A DNA stretch of 7,684 nt from Gammaproteobacteria bacterium. Its GTDB lineage: Bacteria; Pseudomonadota; Gammaproteobacteria; Pseudomonadales; GM7GCV1. The translations under genes and the position numbers were made by a program. How positions within the stretch are numbered: position 1 is the first letter of the stretch; every line of letters begins with the position of its first letter. The notes below the pieces were generated by a model. That model was not told the DNA's origin and made no database searches. It saw nothing but the letters and a program-made list of their open reading frames with translations. Below, piece by piece: positions 1 to 6,552 of this stretch. The stretch lies in contig JAURLY010000008.1 of assembly GCA_030830945.1 (NCBI GenBank), positions 1 through 7,684 on the forward strand, given 5' to 3'.

Positions 1-1
1 C

Positions 2-151
2 ACTTTTCACGACCAGCATCACTCCGCCTTTCACTATAATTTTGCGACGCATTTTTCTATCTGGGATCGGCTCATGGGCACTTTGCACCCGGAATACGAT
101 CAGCTAATCCTTCGTTACCCAAAAAACACAGATGACCAAAAAAGTGAGTAA
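2..151 (+). CDS. Fatty acid hydroxylase / sterol desaturase family protein, C-terminal fragment
   Basis: This is the last 49 codons of a gene that starts left of the window; it reads from base 2 and ends at TAA (149-151). The fragment begins TFHDQHHSAFHYNFA and continues with FSIWDRLMGTLHPEY. HDQHH fits the third histidine box (HxxHH) of the fatty acid hydroxylase superfamily, and WDRLMGT is the typical sequence shortly after it. Members are integral membrane di-iron enzymes that hydroxylate or desaturate sterols, fatty acids, sphingoid bases or carotenoids. The histidine cluster and tail would face the cytoplasm. The substrate cannot be told from this piece. The gene overlaps the next one by 20 bp, which suggests one mRNA and coupled translation. 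The family call is strong; the exact reaction is unknown. Confidence 0.85.
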   Translation, partial: TFHDQHHSAFHYNFATHFSIWDRLMGTLHPEYDQLILRYPKNTDDQKSE

Positions 152-944
152 TTACTTTCAGGGAAAAACAGTTCTAATTACCGGAGCTTCAAGCGGAATC
201 GGTGAAGCACTATGCCGGGCACTGGCACGACAAGGCGCTAACCTGATTATGGTTGCCCGCCAAAGGGCGCCTCTCGATTCACTTGCCAATGAATTACAGG
301 AGATGACTCAAGCCCAAGCCATCAGTCTGGATATCAGCGATGAACTGGCGGTTAACCAGCTGGCAAATAAGATCAACTTAAACGCCATAGATATTTTGAT
401 TAATAATGCCGGTATTGCCCATTGTGCGCGTTTCGAAGACCTGTACCAAACCGACTTTCGCTCGATGATTGAGGTGAATTATCTGGGGCAAGTATGGATG
501 ACAAGATTATTACTGCCCGTAATGAAGGAGAACGGCGAGGGTCAAATAATCAATATAGCTTCCATGGCTGGCGTGCTGGGCTTGGCCGGTTATACAGGCT
601 ATGGGGCAAGTAAGTTCGCCTTGGTCGGGTTTACCGAAGCATTGCGCAACGAACTTTCCGGAAGCAATATCGGTTTAACCCTGATTCTGCCCTCTGATGT
701 CGATACTCCGCAGTTGGAACGCGAGGAAGCCGACAAGCCGACGGCAACCCGGGCTCTTTCGGGTAAGGTGAAACCACTTTCTGCCGATCACGCAGCCACC
801 CAAATACTGGTCGCCATAAGAAAACGCAAACGCGAGGCCGTGGTTTCCCCCTTCTCTGGTCGTATACTTATGCGCCTGTGTCGACTGTTTCCCGGAATTA
901 GCAAAACCGTTTTGGATGCCATAACACGGCCTCATAACCAGTAA
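132..944 (+). CDS. Short-chain dehydrogenase/reductase, 3-ketosphinganine-reductase-like
   Basis: A classical SDR of 270 residues, predicted to be a soluble NAD(P)H-dependent oxidoreductase. Visible motifs are the Rossmann dinucleotide loop TGASSGIG (17-24), NNAG (91-94), and the catalytic set N116, S144, Y157 and K161 (YGASK). VAR at 41-43, after the second strand, places R43 where NADPH-preferring enzymes often carry a basic residue; this is inference. The C-terminal half carries LPSDVDTPQLEREEADKP followed by TRALS. This follows the PPDTDTP...E...KP..TR pattern of eukaryotic 3-ketodihydrosphingosine reductase (KDSR) rather than FabG. FEDL (101-104) and NYLG (116-119) are also KDSR-like. 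The start ATG lies inside the end of the hydroxylase gene without a clear Shine-Dalgarno, so translational coupling is likely. The substrate is probably a lipid-chain ketone, but this is not proven. Confidence 0.9.
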   Translation: MTKKVSNYFQGKTVLITGASSGIGEALCRALARQGANLIMVARQRAPLDSLANELQEMTQAQAISLDISDELAVNQLANKINLNAIDILINNAGIAHCARFEDLYQTDFRSMIEVNYLGQVWMTRLLLPVMKENGEGQIINIASMAGVLGLAGYTGYGASKFALVGFTEALRNELSGSNIGLTLILPSDVDTPQLEREEADKPTATRALSGKVKPLSADHAATQILVAIRKRKREAVVSPFSGRILMRLCRLFPGISKTVLDAITRPHNQ

Positions 945-976
945 TGCGGACAAGAATTTAAACTGAGGGTTTAAGA

Positions 977-1315
977 ATGAACAGGAAAGTACTTTGCAAG
1001 TTGCTACTCATATTTTCGGCTCTGGGCTTTGGTGTCTTATCAAATGCCGAACCAATCTGGATAGATGTACGTTCGGTTTCCGAGTACAACGAAGACCACA
1101 TTGATGGAGACACCTTCATTCCTCATGAGCAGATTGTTCAACAGGTTAGCGAACTATTTCCAGACAAGTCATCTGAAATACATTTGTATTGCCGTAGTGG
1201 CGGTCGTGCAGGACGCGCCTTAAATGCCCTGGAGGAAGCAGGTTACACAAACGTGTTTAATGCCGGCGGTATTGATGATGCAAGAGAGCAGCGGGACCTA
1301 GACGGGCAAGAGTGA
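977..1315 (+). CDS. pspE: Periplasmic single-domain rhodanese, PspE-like
   Basis: A 112-residue single-domain sulfurtransferase. Residues 1-24 form a Sec signal peptide (MNRK, a hydrophobic core, then SNA before E25), so the mature protein should act in the periplasm. IDVRSVSEY (29-37) is the usual rhodanese entry motif. C72 is the catalytic cysteine in the active-site loop CRSGGRAG (72-79), and NAGG (95-98) follows. Length, signal peptide and order of motifs match E. coli PspE (about 104 residues), which moves sulfane sulfur from thiosulfate to cyanide in vitro; its physiological acceptor is uncertain. GAGGG (965-969) is well placed before the ATG. The gene starts 32 bp after the dehydrogenase and may share its transcript. 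There is no psp operon around it, so it is a stand-alone homologue and the symbol is by resemblance. Confidence 0.88.
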   Translation: MNRKVLCKLLLIFSALGFGVLSNAEPIWIDVRSVSEYNEDHIDGDTFIPHEQIVQQVSELFPDKSSEIHLYCRSGGRAGRALNALEEAGYTNVFNAGGIDDAREQRDLDGQE

Positions 1316-1412
1316 AAACTCAACCTTGATTAGTTTTAGAGCCAAGCTTGGGCTTGTTAACCCTGCGCAGGATCAAAATTTTCAATAGATAATAATTAGG
1401 CATGGATTAGCG
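1316..1412. other. 97-bp intergenic gap with two 10-bp palindromes
   Basis: The gap between the rhodanese and the DUF945 gene contains two perfect 10-bp palindromes, CCAAGCTTGG (1342-1351) and CCTGCGCAGG (1362-1371), with centres 20 bp apart. Neither has a loop or a following T-run, so neither is a convincing intrinsic terminator. GATAAT (1388-1393) resembles a -10 element, but no matching -35 lies 16-18 bp upstream. The next gene has only a weak Shine-Dalgarno (GGA, 1404-1406). The spacing, about two helical turns, would suit protein binding, but this is speculation. Confidence 0.3.
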
Positions 1413-2834
1413 ATGAAAAAACTTCCATTGATCATTCTATCTGCCGTCGCTTTGGGCGTGATCGCCTCACCGGCCATCGTGGGTGTTTCGATTAAATCCA
1501 ATTTACGAGACAGTATCGACAGGATTAATACGCTCACCGCTTATAGGGTAACTGAAGTTAGCTATCTTTCGGGATGGAGAAGCTCAGAAGCGACCTTTCA
1601 GGCCGAACTCAGGGGCATCAGCGAAATGGCTCAAGAACACCCCGAAATGGCCGAATTTTTTAATGCGTTCAAGGCAACAACAACTATTGATATTGCCCAT
1701 GGACCTTTCCTTCCGGGAAAGGGTTTTGGTCTGGCTTCCTGGACCAGCTACCTTCATGATATTGAAAGCCTGAGAAACTATGTCGTATTGGATGAGGGCC
1801 AGTACTTGTTTGAAACGACTGGCTGGGTTGGTCTCAATGGCAACATCTATTTTGAGGAATTTGTTCCGGAAATCTTTTTTGTCGCCCCCTCAAAACTAAG
1901 TGTTCACTTTGATGGGTATACCTCAAAGGGTAGCACAGTAGATGGCTATACCACTTATGCAGGTGAGTCGGGCGACATGGAGATCTCCTCACCCCAGGGA
2001 AATCTACACATTGGGCCCTTTTCTCTTGACATGGATATGACCGCTACCCTGGATCAAGCGCTTTCAGGTGAACTTTTCGATTCTTCAATCTCTTTCAACA
2101 TCTCGGAAATCAAGTTGCATGGTGCGCAATCTCTGGAGCTATTAAATCTGGCTATTTCGGGGGTTTCCGAAATGCAGCCGGACGGTCAACTGGCTGATCT
2201 GTCTGCGAAGTATTCACTGGGATCCCTAAGCGCAGAAGCATTAGATATCCACGACGCCATCCTTGAAGTAGGAATCGATCGTTACAGTAATGAATTTCAG
2301 AAGCATTATATGGAATTCTCTTTGGCCAACATGTCGACCATAGATATGCCACCAGAGGCTGCTGAGCAATTTTTTATGGATAGCCTGCCACTTCTTCTGG
2401 CGCCAGCCCCGACATTCGGGGTCCGCCAATTTTCGTTTACATTGCCTGAAGGCCGATTTGATTCATCCTTTTCTATCAAATTTGACCCCGTGGCCAACTT
2501 GCCATCAAGCCCTCTGGAAAACCCTATTTTCTGGCTCGACAAGGTATTGGCAACTTTCTCCTTCTCAGCTGATGAGAAAGTGATTCACAAAATGGTGGCG
2601 CACTATATAGAGGACATGGCAGGCGTAAACCTGGATGACATGGAAGAAGAAGAGCGGAATGCCCTTGTGCAATCCCAGATACAAACGCTTGTCGGAATGG
2701 TCCAGGGCATGGGTTTTGTTCAGCTTACCGATGGCAAATACAGTTCAAAGATCGTGTACGACCACGGCAGTGCAGTCGTTAACGGACAGCCCTACGCCTT
2801 GCCTTTTGGCACGCCACCAGCGACTTCACCCTAG
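1413..2834 (+). CDS. DUF945 (YdgA-family) envelope protein
   Basis: A 473-residue protein of the DUF945/YdgA family, whose function is poorly known. Residues 1-26 are MKK followed by a long hydrophobic stretch without an obvious cleavage site, so it is probably held in the inner membrane by an N-terminal anchor, with the rest in the periplasm. Family marks are the early segment YRVTEVSYLSGWRSSEATF (44-62), which fits the YxxGWxxS..A.F pattern, and the tail KYSSKIVYDHGSAVVNGQP, which matches the common family ending (a Y-S strand, then NGxP). The middle is rich in predicted beta strands. An acidic stretch, DDMEEEER, lies near residue 410. E. coli YdgA is of similar length (about 500). The TAG stop lies in a stem-loop shared with the convergent gene. 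Similarity of fold to AsmA-like or lipid-transfer proteins is possible but cannot be judged here. Confidence 0.82.
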   Translation: MKKLPLIILSAVALGVIASPAIVGVSIKSNLRDSIDRINTLTAYRVTEVSYLSGWRSSEATFQAELRGISEMAQEHPEMAEFFNAFKATTTIDIAHGPFLPGKGFGLASWTSYLHDIESLRNYVVLDEGQYLFETTGWVGLNGNIYFEEFVPEIFFVAPSKLSVHFDGYTSKGSTVDGYTTYAGESGDMEISSPQGNLHIGPFSLDMDMTATLDQALSGELFDSSISFNISEIKLHGAQSLELLNLAISGVSEMQPDGQLADLSAKYSLGSLSAEALDIHDAILEVGIDRYSNEFQKHYMEFSLANMSTIDMPPEAAEQFFMDSLPLLLAPAPTFGVRQFSFTLPEGRFDSSFSIKFDPVANLPSSPLENPIFWLDKVLATFSFSADEKVIHKMVAHYIEDMAGVNLDDMEEEERNALVQSQIQTLVGMVQGMGFVQLTDGKYSSKIVYDHGSAVVNGQPYALPFGTPPATSP

Positions 2835-2853
2835 CTTCTCTAGCAAGCTAGGG
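2829..2853. terminator. Stem-loop at the convergent junction containing both stop codons
   Basis: CCCTAGCTT (2829-2837) pairs perfectly with AAGCTAGGG (2845-2853) over 9 bp around a 7-base loop. The stem covers the stop codons of both converging genes: TAG at 2832-2834 on the + strand and TAG read from 2850 to 2848 on the - strand pair with each other. On the + strand it is followed by a loosely T-rich run (GATATTTTGTT, 2861-2871) rather than a clean T-tract, and on the - strand by no T-run. It may act as a weak bidirectional terminator or mRNA 3'-end stabiliser. Confidence 0.4.
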
Positions 2854-3708
2854 GTTAACTGATATTTTGTTACCCAGCCGGAAGCTTGCTTCCGGCCTGA
2901 GAAAGACCCTGTTATCCAATGCATTTGCAGGCTCCACACAGATCATGTTCCGATACCCATGATCATCGAAATCAGCCATGTTTTTGGCATTCTCGGCCCA
3001 TGGATTCCATACCACCAAATCTGTATTACCCCAGCTTTCAATTGCCAACGTCCGATTAATTTTTGGTTCAATCAGATGAACGGTATTCGGCGGATTGAGA
3101 AATACGCGATCAGTTTCTCCATAAACTGAAAACTTTTTATCTTGTGAAAAAATCTTGAAGCCCTGAACCTTGTCTTTGAAACGCAAGCCCTTTAGCTCGG
3201 GAATTTCTACCTGGGTGACTTCATTCACCTGATAATAAGTATGCAGTGCCGCGCCTACTTCAATAGTTTTATCACTGATATTGGTGGTGATTAATTCCAC
3301 CTGCAGACTTTCCGACAAACAAATTTCGACCTCCAGCGCCAAACAATTTTGCCACTCTGGATAAGGGGAATCTGAAACCATTCGCAGACGTGCGCGGGCA
3401 AAAAACTCAGTCTTTTCGTAGTCAATCAACTCAAACTCAGCTGTTCGCGCAAAGCCGTGCTGAGAAAGATTACCTTCGCCCCAATAGCCCCCAAACCAGG
3501 GCCAGCAAATGGGTATCCCCCCACGTATTGCCTTTCCAGGAGAGAAATTTGCATTATCGCTCAGCCAGAGAACTTCCGTATTGCCGTCCGGTTTCCACGA
3601 GGTGATATGTGCGCCCTGAAAATACACTCGTGCACGGGCGCTTCCAAAACCAAGATCAACGGCCAGCTGATCGTTTTTACCGGTTACACGCTTAACGGTA
3701 CTTTTCAT
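2848..3708 (-). CDS. yeaD: D-hexose-6-phosphate mutarotase (YeaD-like aldose 1-epimerase family)
   Basis: A cytoplasmic galactose-mutarotase-fold protein of 286 residues that should interconvert alpha and beta anomers of glucose-6-phosphate and similar sugar phosphates. Motifs in order are FQGAHITSWKP (30-40), EVLWLS (45-50), RGGIPICWPWFG (62-73), HGFAR (84-88, with the expected catalytic H84), ALHTYY (154-159, with H156), DLVVWNPW (230-237) and DDHGYRNMICVEPA, with the expected catalytic base E259. These follow E. coli YeaD closely, including length (294). I chose the ATG at 3708. A GTG at 3771 would give 307 residues but lies inside the upstream gene and adds a basic tail not expected in the family. 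A start at 3708 leaves 16 bp after the TerB-like gene, typical of an operon. Its Shine-Dalgarno is weak, so coupling to the upstream gene is likely. Confidence 0.92.
   Translation of the reverse strand: MKSTVKRVTGKNDQLAVDLGFGSARARVYFQGAHITSWKPDGNTEVLWLSDNANFSPGKAIRGGIPICWPWFGGYWGEGNLSQHGFARTAEFELIDYEKTEFFARARLRMVSDSPYPEWQNCLALEVEICLSESLQVELITTNISDKTIEVGAALHTYYQVNEVTQVEIPELKGLRFKDKVQGFKIFSQDKKFSVYGETDRVFLNPPNTVHLIEPKINRTLAIESWGNTDLVVWNPWAENAKNMADFDDHGYRNMICVEPANALDNRVFLRPEASFRLGNKISVNP
2877..2896. other. GC-rich hairpin at the 3' end of the mutarotase gene
   Basis: GCCGGAAG (2877-2884) and CTTCCGGC (2889-2896) form a perfect 8-bp stem with a CTTG loop. It lies inside the last codons of the leftward mutarotase gene and 23 bp beyond the first junction stem. 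It has the stability of a terminator stem, but no T-tract follows on either strand. It could strengthen the 3' end of the DUF945 transcript or slow converging polymerases. A purely coding origin is also possible. Confidence 0.35.
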
Positions 3709-3724
3709 ATCCAGGCGCGCCCGA

Positions 3725-4180
3725 TCACGCCTGATTTTCTTCCATCTCGTCGCGAGCCAAAATTTTGGCACGGATGAACTGACTGTGTGGCAAATGAAGG
3801 AGATCTGCCAGTTTTCGGATCATATGCTCTTCATAGCGATCTACCTGGGCATCAGCGTATGCCACCATCCATAGCTGCTTTAACAACTCAAATTTCTGGT
3901 CATTGTCATAATGCTCATTGACCACCGAAGTGAACTGATAAAGGTCATTGGCCGACTGTTGTTTAGTAGTGGCCTCTTCCAGAATGTCCTGGGATTCTGC
4001 CTGGGTCAAATTCAGATTGCCTATGAGTAGCTCGTGAATTTTCTCAACTTCCATATCATCCCAATCGTGATCAGCAACCATGACTTCAACCATAAGTGCC
4101 GCCGCTGCGTGCTGGATATCATGAGTTTCGATTTGCTCAGGTTCGTCCAACCCGAACCACTCTTTCAATTTCGCTTTCAT
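3725..4180 (-). CDS. TerB-like (tellurite resistance protein B fold) protein, COG4103 type
   Basis: A 151-residue, acidic, all-helical cytoplasmic protein with no signal peptide. It contains two related acidic helix-turn segments, VADHDWDDMEVEKI (35-48) and YADAQVDRYEEHMIRKLADL (108-127), the latter followed by LLHLPHSQFIRAK. This internal doubling with AD.....E....I is the hallmark of the TerB/DjlA-N fold, which can bind metal ions. The short stand-alone version corresponds to COG4103 proteins of unknown function. Tellurite resistance should not be assumed, because no other ter genes are present. ATG at 4180 is preceded by GGGA about 8 bases upstream. It sits 59 bp after the DUF924 gene and 16 bp before the mutarotase start, in one leftward operon. 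The fold call is good; the role is unknown. Confidence 0.85.
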   Translation of the reverse strand: MKAKLKEWFGLDEPEQIETHDIQHAAAALMVEVMVADHDWDDMEVEKIHELLIGNLNLTQAESQDILEEATTKQQSANDLYQFTSVVNEHYDNDQKFELLKQLWMVAYADAQVDRYEEHMIRKLADLLHLPHSQFIRAKILARDEMEENQA

Positions 4181-4239
4181 TGGTTACTTCCCGTCATGCT
4201 TTATTTTCAAATACCTATTGTCCGCCAAGAACGAAGCGC

Positions 4240-4851
4240 TTACTGACCAAAACGGCTACCGCCACCCGCGAGGTACTCGGCCTCATCGTCAGTGTTCTTA
4301 CGACCCAGAACGCTGTTTCTGTGGGGAAAGCGTCCAAACCGCTCAACAATCTGGCAATGCTGGTCGGCAAAATCGGCATAACCTTGCATCATTTTTTTCC
4401 AGCCTTCGGGCGCAGAATCCGCCTGCTGCTGAAACAGCTCGACACTTTCCCGCTGGTATTTTTTGGACTCCACATGCTGGAAAGGCATGAGCGCAAACGC
4501 CCTTTCGGGGTAATCAAGTTGCGTCAATAAACCCTGTTTGATCATGTCTCTGGACAGATGAAATGCCTGCTCATCTGAAGCGAAGGCCGCCGCCTGTACG
4601 CGGAACAGATTGCGCGGAAATTGATCGAGCAAAATGATCAAGGCCAAACAGTTTTCCGCGTCTGACCGCCATCCATCAAAGCTGCCCGCACGGGCCGCGC
4701 TGACCAATTTACCGAACCGCCGCTCAATGTCATAGTCCAAATCCTTGTCCCCACCAAACCAGATCTTGCCAAGCCTGCTGGCATCTGCAGGGGTTATCGG
4801 TCTCGAGCCAAACCAATAGTCCAGAACATTTTTTGCGATCGGGTTAATCAC
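4240..4851 (-). CDS. DUF924 family protein
   Basis: A 203-residue soluble protein of the DUF924 family, predicted to be all-helical with a TPR-like fold; no biochemical function is known. Signature segments are VLDYWFG (9-15), LALIILLDQFPRNLFR (69-84), ALMPFQHVES (120-129) and QIVERFGRFPHRNSVLGR (167-184). The H/R-rich third segment and LDQFPRN are strongly conserved in the family and may form a binding pocket (inference). The length is normal. The start is GTG at 4851: an in-frame TAA directly precedes it, and the hydrophobic family start follows within ten residues. AGGTG overlaps the stop of the upstream protease gene, leaving a rather long 10-base spacer. The intergenic distance is only 13 bp, so the two genes are almost certainly co-transcribed. 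Confidence 0.9.
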   Translation of the reverse strand: MINPIAKNVLDYWFGSRPITPADASRLGKIWFGGDKDLDYDIERRFGKLVSAARAGSFDGWRSDAENCLALIILLDQFPRNLFRVQAAAFASDEQAFHLSRDMIKQGLLTQLDYPERAFALMPFQHVESKKYQRESVELFQQQADSAPEGWKKMMQGYADFADQHCQIVERFGRFPHRNSVLGRKNTDDEAEYLAGGGSRFGQ

Positions 4852-4864
4852 TTACTATCAACAC

Positions 4865-6412
4865 CTAGTTCACACGCGCCGCAACAACCCTAACCTGGAA
4901 GTTGGCTGGATTTCCCACAACACCAGTGCCCGTCGCCGCCTGATTCCCAGGGGCAAGACGCCCTCCCACATTGTAAATTTGGTATGCCCCGGTACGTAAA
5001 TCGGTCAACTGAACCTGCACTGAATTTACTTCCAGACCAGAATCATTTCTGACGACGGCCACTATCTCACCGGAATCCATCAGCCGGATACCACTGGCAA
5101 TATAGTTTCCGGGATTCGCTGGTAAATCATGCCTAATCAGGCGCATTTGAGCTGCCTGCCCCACCTCACCACCAGAACTGGCGGCACTCTGGTAGTACTG
5201 CAAGGCAGAATTCATATCCCCCCTCTGCTCAGCCAAATTTCCTAACAAATAGGAGCCGGTGGCGGTGGGAAGTAATTGTTGCCCTCGTTCAAGATCTGCT
5301 CTGGCTTCAGAAATTTTTCCCTGTTCCTTGCGCAATAACCCGCGTGCCAGCCAGTGCCGATAGTAATTGGGATTTTTTTCATTAGCGGTTGTATATGCGC
5401 GCTCGGCATTAGCGTCGTTTTTGTTCATGCGCCAAGCATGTCCACGCAATTCCCAAAACTGGCCCTCATCCGGCTGGATGCTGATGGCGGTATCCAGCAA
5501 TTCCAACGCTTCCTCGGGCTTTTTGTCATTGAGCGCTGCCGTGGCCTTGTTTTGGGCTTCATAGGCGTCCGCGTCATGAATCAATTGTGCAATTGCGGCT
5601 TGATAACGGTCTTCTCCAACAGTGCCTCCCGGTGGTAACTGCTCAACGAACGCCCGGTTGGCGTCTACTCGATCCTGGGAAGGTGGGTGACTGGCAAATA
5701 ATCCATCGATGAATCCCTGGTTGCGCCCTTCCGACATGCGCACAAACGTCTCCTGCAAGGTCACTGCACCCTGAGGGTTATACCCGGCTTCGGACATGAT
5801 CATCATGCCGTAGTGATCGGATTCCAGCTCATCGTCGCGACCATAACTGGCCATCCATGCGGCCGAACCAATTTGCGAACCATAATTAATCAGGTCTCCA
5901 TACTCCGATCCAGATGTGGCAATACCCACCATGGCAAGACCCGCATTCAGCAAGGTTCCCCGGCTCATTTGCGCGGCGCTATGACCGGCAGCGGCGTGCA
6001 CTATTTCATGGCCCAGGACAGCCGCAAGCTCGGATTCATTTTTTAACTCAACCAGAAGACCCCGGTTGATGGCCATTTTGCCGCCCGGCATGGCCCAGGC
6101 GTTGGGCACATCGTTGTTGAGGACGACTATTTCGTAAGGCAAATTTGGCGCATCGGGAAAAACCACTTTTGATGCTTCCACCAGTCTGGCATTGACCTCG
6201 GACACATACTCATTCAATTCAGGATCAAGATAGTACTGACCGCCCTGCGATTGCTGACTAGGCAGGTAGTTTTCCTCGCCCATCTGTATCTGTGCTGAGG
6301 TAGATACAAATGAAACCTCGCGTTTACCTGTAACCGGATTGGTGGAACAGCTGATCAGCAAGGCTGAAAGCAGCATTACTCCCGTAATTTGAAAAAAACC
6401 TATCTTGTTCAT
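4865..6412 (-). CDS. M48 family metalloprotease lipoprotein with TPR repeats (BepA-like)
   Basis: A 515-residue zinc protease predicted to act on the periplasmic side of the outer membrane. The signal peptide ends in the lipobox LLISC (C22 lipidated). Serine at +2 gives no Lol-avoidance signal, so outer-membrane sorting is expected. NAWAMPGGKMAINRGLL (104-120) precedes the zinc motif HEIVH (135-139). E195 in DDELESD is the third ligand, and H242 in SHPPSQDRV matches the regulatory histidine of E. coli BepA. Four TPR-like units span roughly 287-415. An additional C-terminal segment of about 80 residues (436-515) looks like a beta-sandwich with the VRNDSGLEVNSVQV pattern of FxLYD-type domains. 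BepA degrades or helps assemble LptD and other barrels; a similar role here is inferred. I chose ATG 6412, preceded by AGAGGA 11 bases upstream. The upstream GTG at 6511 would add 33 residues before the signal peptide. Confidence 0.93.
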   Translation of the reverse strand: MNKIGFFQITGVMLLSALLISCSTNPVTGKREVSFVSTSAQIQMGEENYLPSQQSQGGQYYLDPELNEYVSEVNARLVEASKVVFPDAPNLPYEIVVLNNDVPNAWAMPGGKMAINRGLLVELKNESELAAVLGHEIVHAAAGHSAAQMSRGTLLNAGLAMVGIATSGSEYGDLINYGSQIGSAAWMASYGRDDELESDHYGMMIMSEAGYNPQGAVTLQETFVRMSEGRNQGFIDGLFASHPPSQDRVDANRAFVEQLPPGGTVGEDRYQAAIAQLIHDADAYEAQNKATAALNDKKPEEALELLDTAISIQPDEGQFWELRGHAWRMNKNDANAERAYTTANEKNPNYYRHWLARGLLRKEQGKISEARADLERGQQLLPTATGSYLLGNLAEQRGDMNSALQYYQSAASSGGEVGQAAQMRLIRHDLPANPGNYIASGIRLMDSGEIVAVVRNDSGLEVNSVQVQLTDLRTGAYQIYNVGGRLAPGNQAATGTGVVGNPANFQVRVVAARVN

Positions 6413-6552
6413 AGAAATTCTTGTCCTCTTGGGGGAAAACCCACACGGCCAATAGGTGTAGAATGGCGCCACAATTTTGCACCAGCGCTGATCAGGTATA
6501 AACCTTCTCACCTGATTATTTAAAGCCTGTTAACACAAATATAGAAACCACC
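6413..6552. promoter_or_regulatory. Divergent promoter region between the M48 operon and yaaA
   Basis: This 140-bp region must hold promoters for both directions. For yaaA a possible pair is TTGCAC (6477-6482) and TATAAA (6497-6502), but the 14-bp spacer is short. Overlapping this is an inverted repeat, ATCAGGT (6491-6497) and ACCTGAT (6510-6516), with 12 bp between the arms. Two short palindromes precede it: CAGCGCTG (6483-6490) and CTGATCAG (6488-6495). The arrangement is suggestive of an operator. It is not a recognisable Fur or OxyR consensus. No strong promoter for the leftward operon is visible, and the 6476-6412 stretch may be its leader. Confidence 0.4.

Noticed and set aside
675..953. 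A 92-codon open frame on the - strand opposite the dehydrogenase
   Set aside because: It is antisense to a complete SDR with intact catalytic residues and has no recognisable features.
977..1315. Part of a phage-shock (psp) operon
   Set aside because: No pspA, pspB, pspC or pspF gene is nearby; only the PspE-like rhodanese is present.
3709..3771. A longer mutarotase starting at GTG 3771
   Set aside because: It would overlap the TerB-like gene by 47 bp and add a basic 21-residue extension absent from the family; ATG 3708 gives the normal length.
3457..3777. A 106-codon open frame on the + strand opposite the mutarotase gene
   Set aside because: The mutarotase motifs on the - strand are unambiguous, and this frame has no ribosome site or recognisable domain.
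3725..4180. A tellurite resistance gene in the strict sense
   Set aside because: Only the TerB fold is present; no terA, terC, terD or terZ neighbours occur, and stand-alone proteins of this type have no shown link to tellurite.
4096..4530. A 144-codon open frame on the + strand opposite the DUF924 and TerB-like genes
   Set aside because: Its translation matches no family I recognise and lies fully antisense to two well-supported genes; it is a by-product of their codon pattern.
6413..6511. A longer M48 protease starting at GTG 6511
   Set aside because: It would put 33 residues in front of a complete lipoprotein signal peptide; ATG 6412 gives a standard signal with the lipobox at C22.
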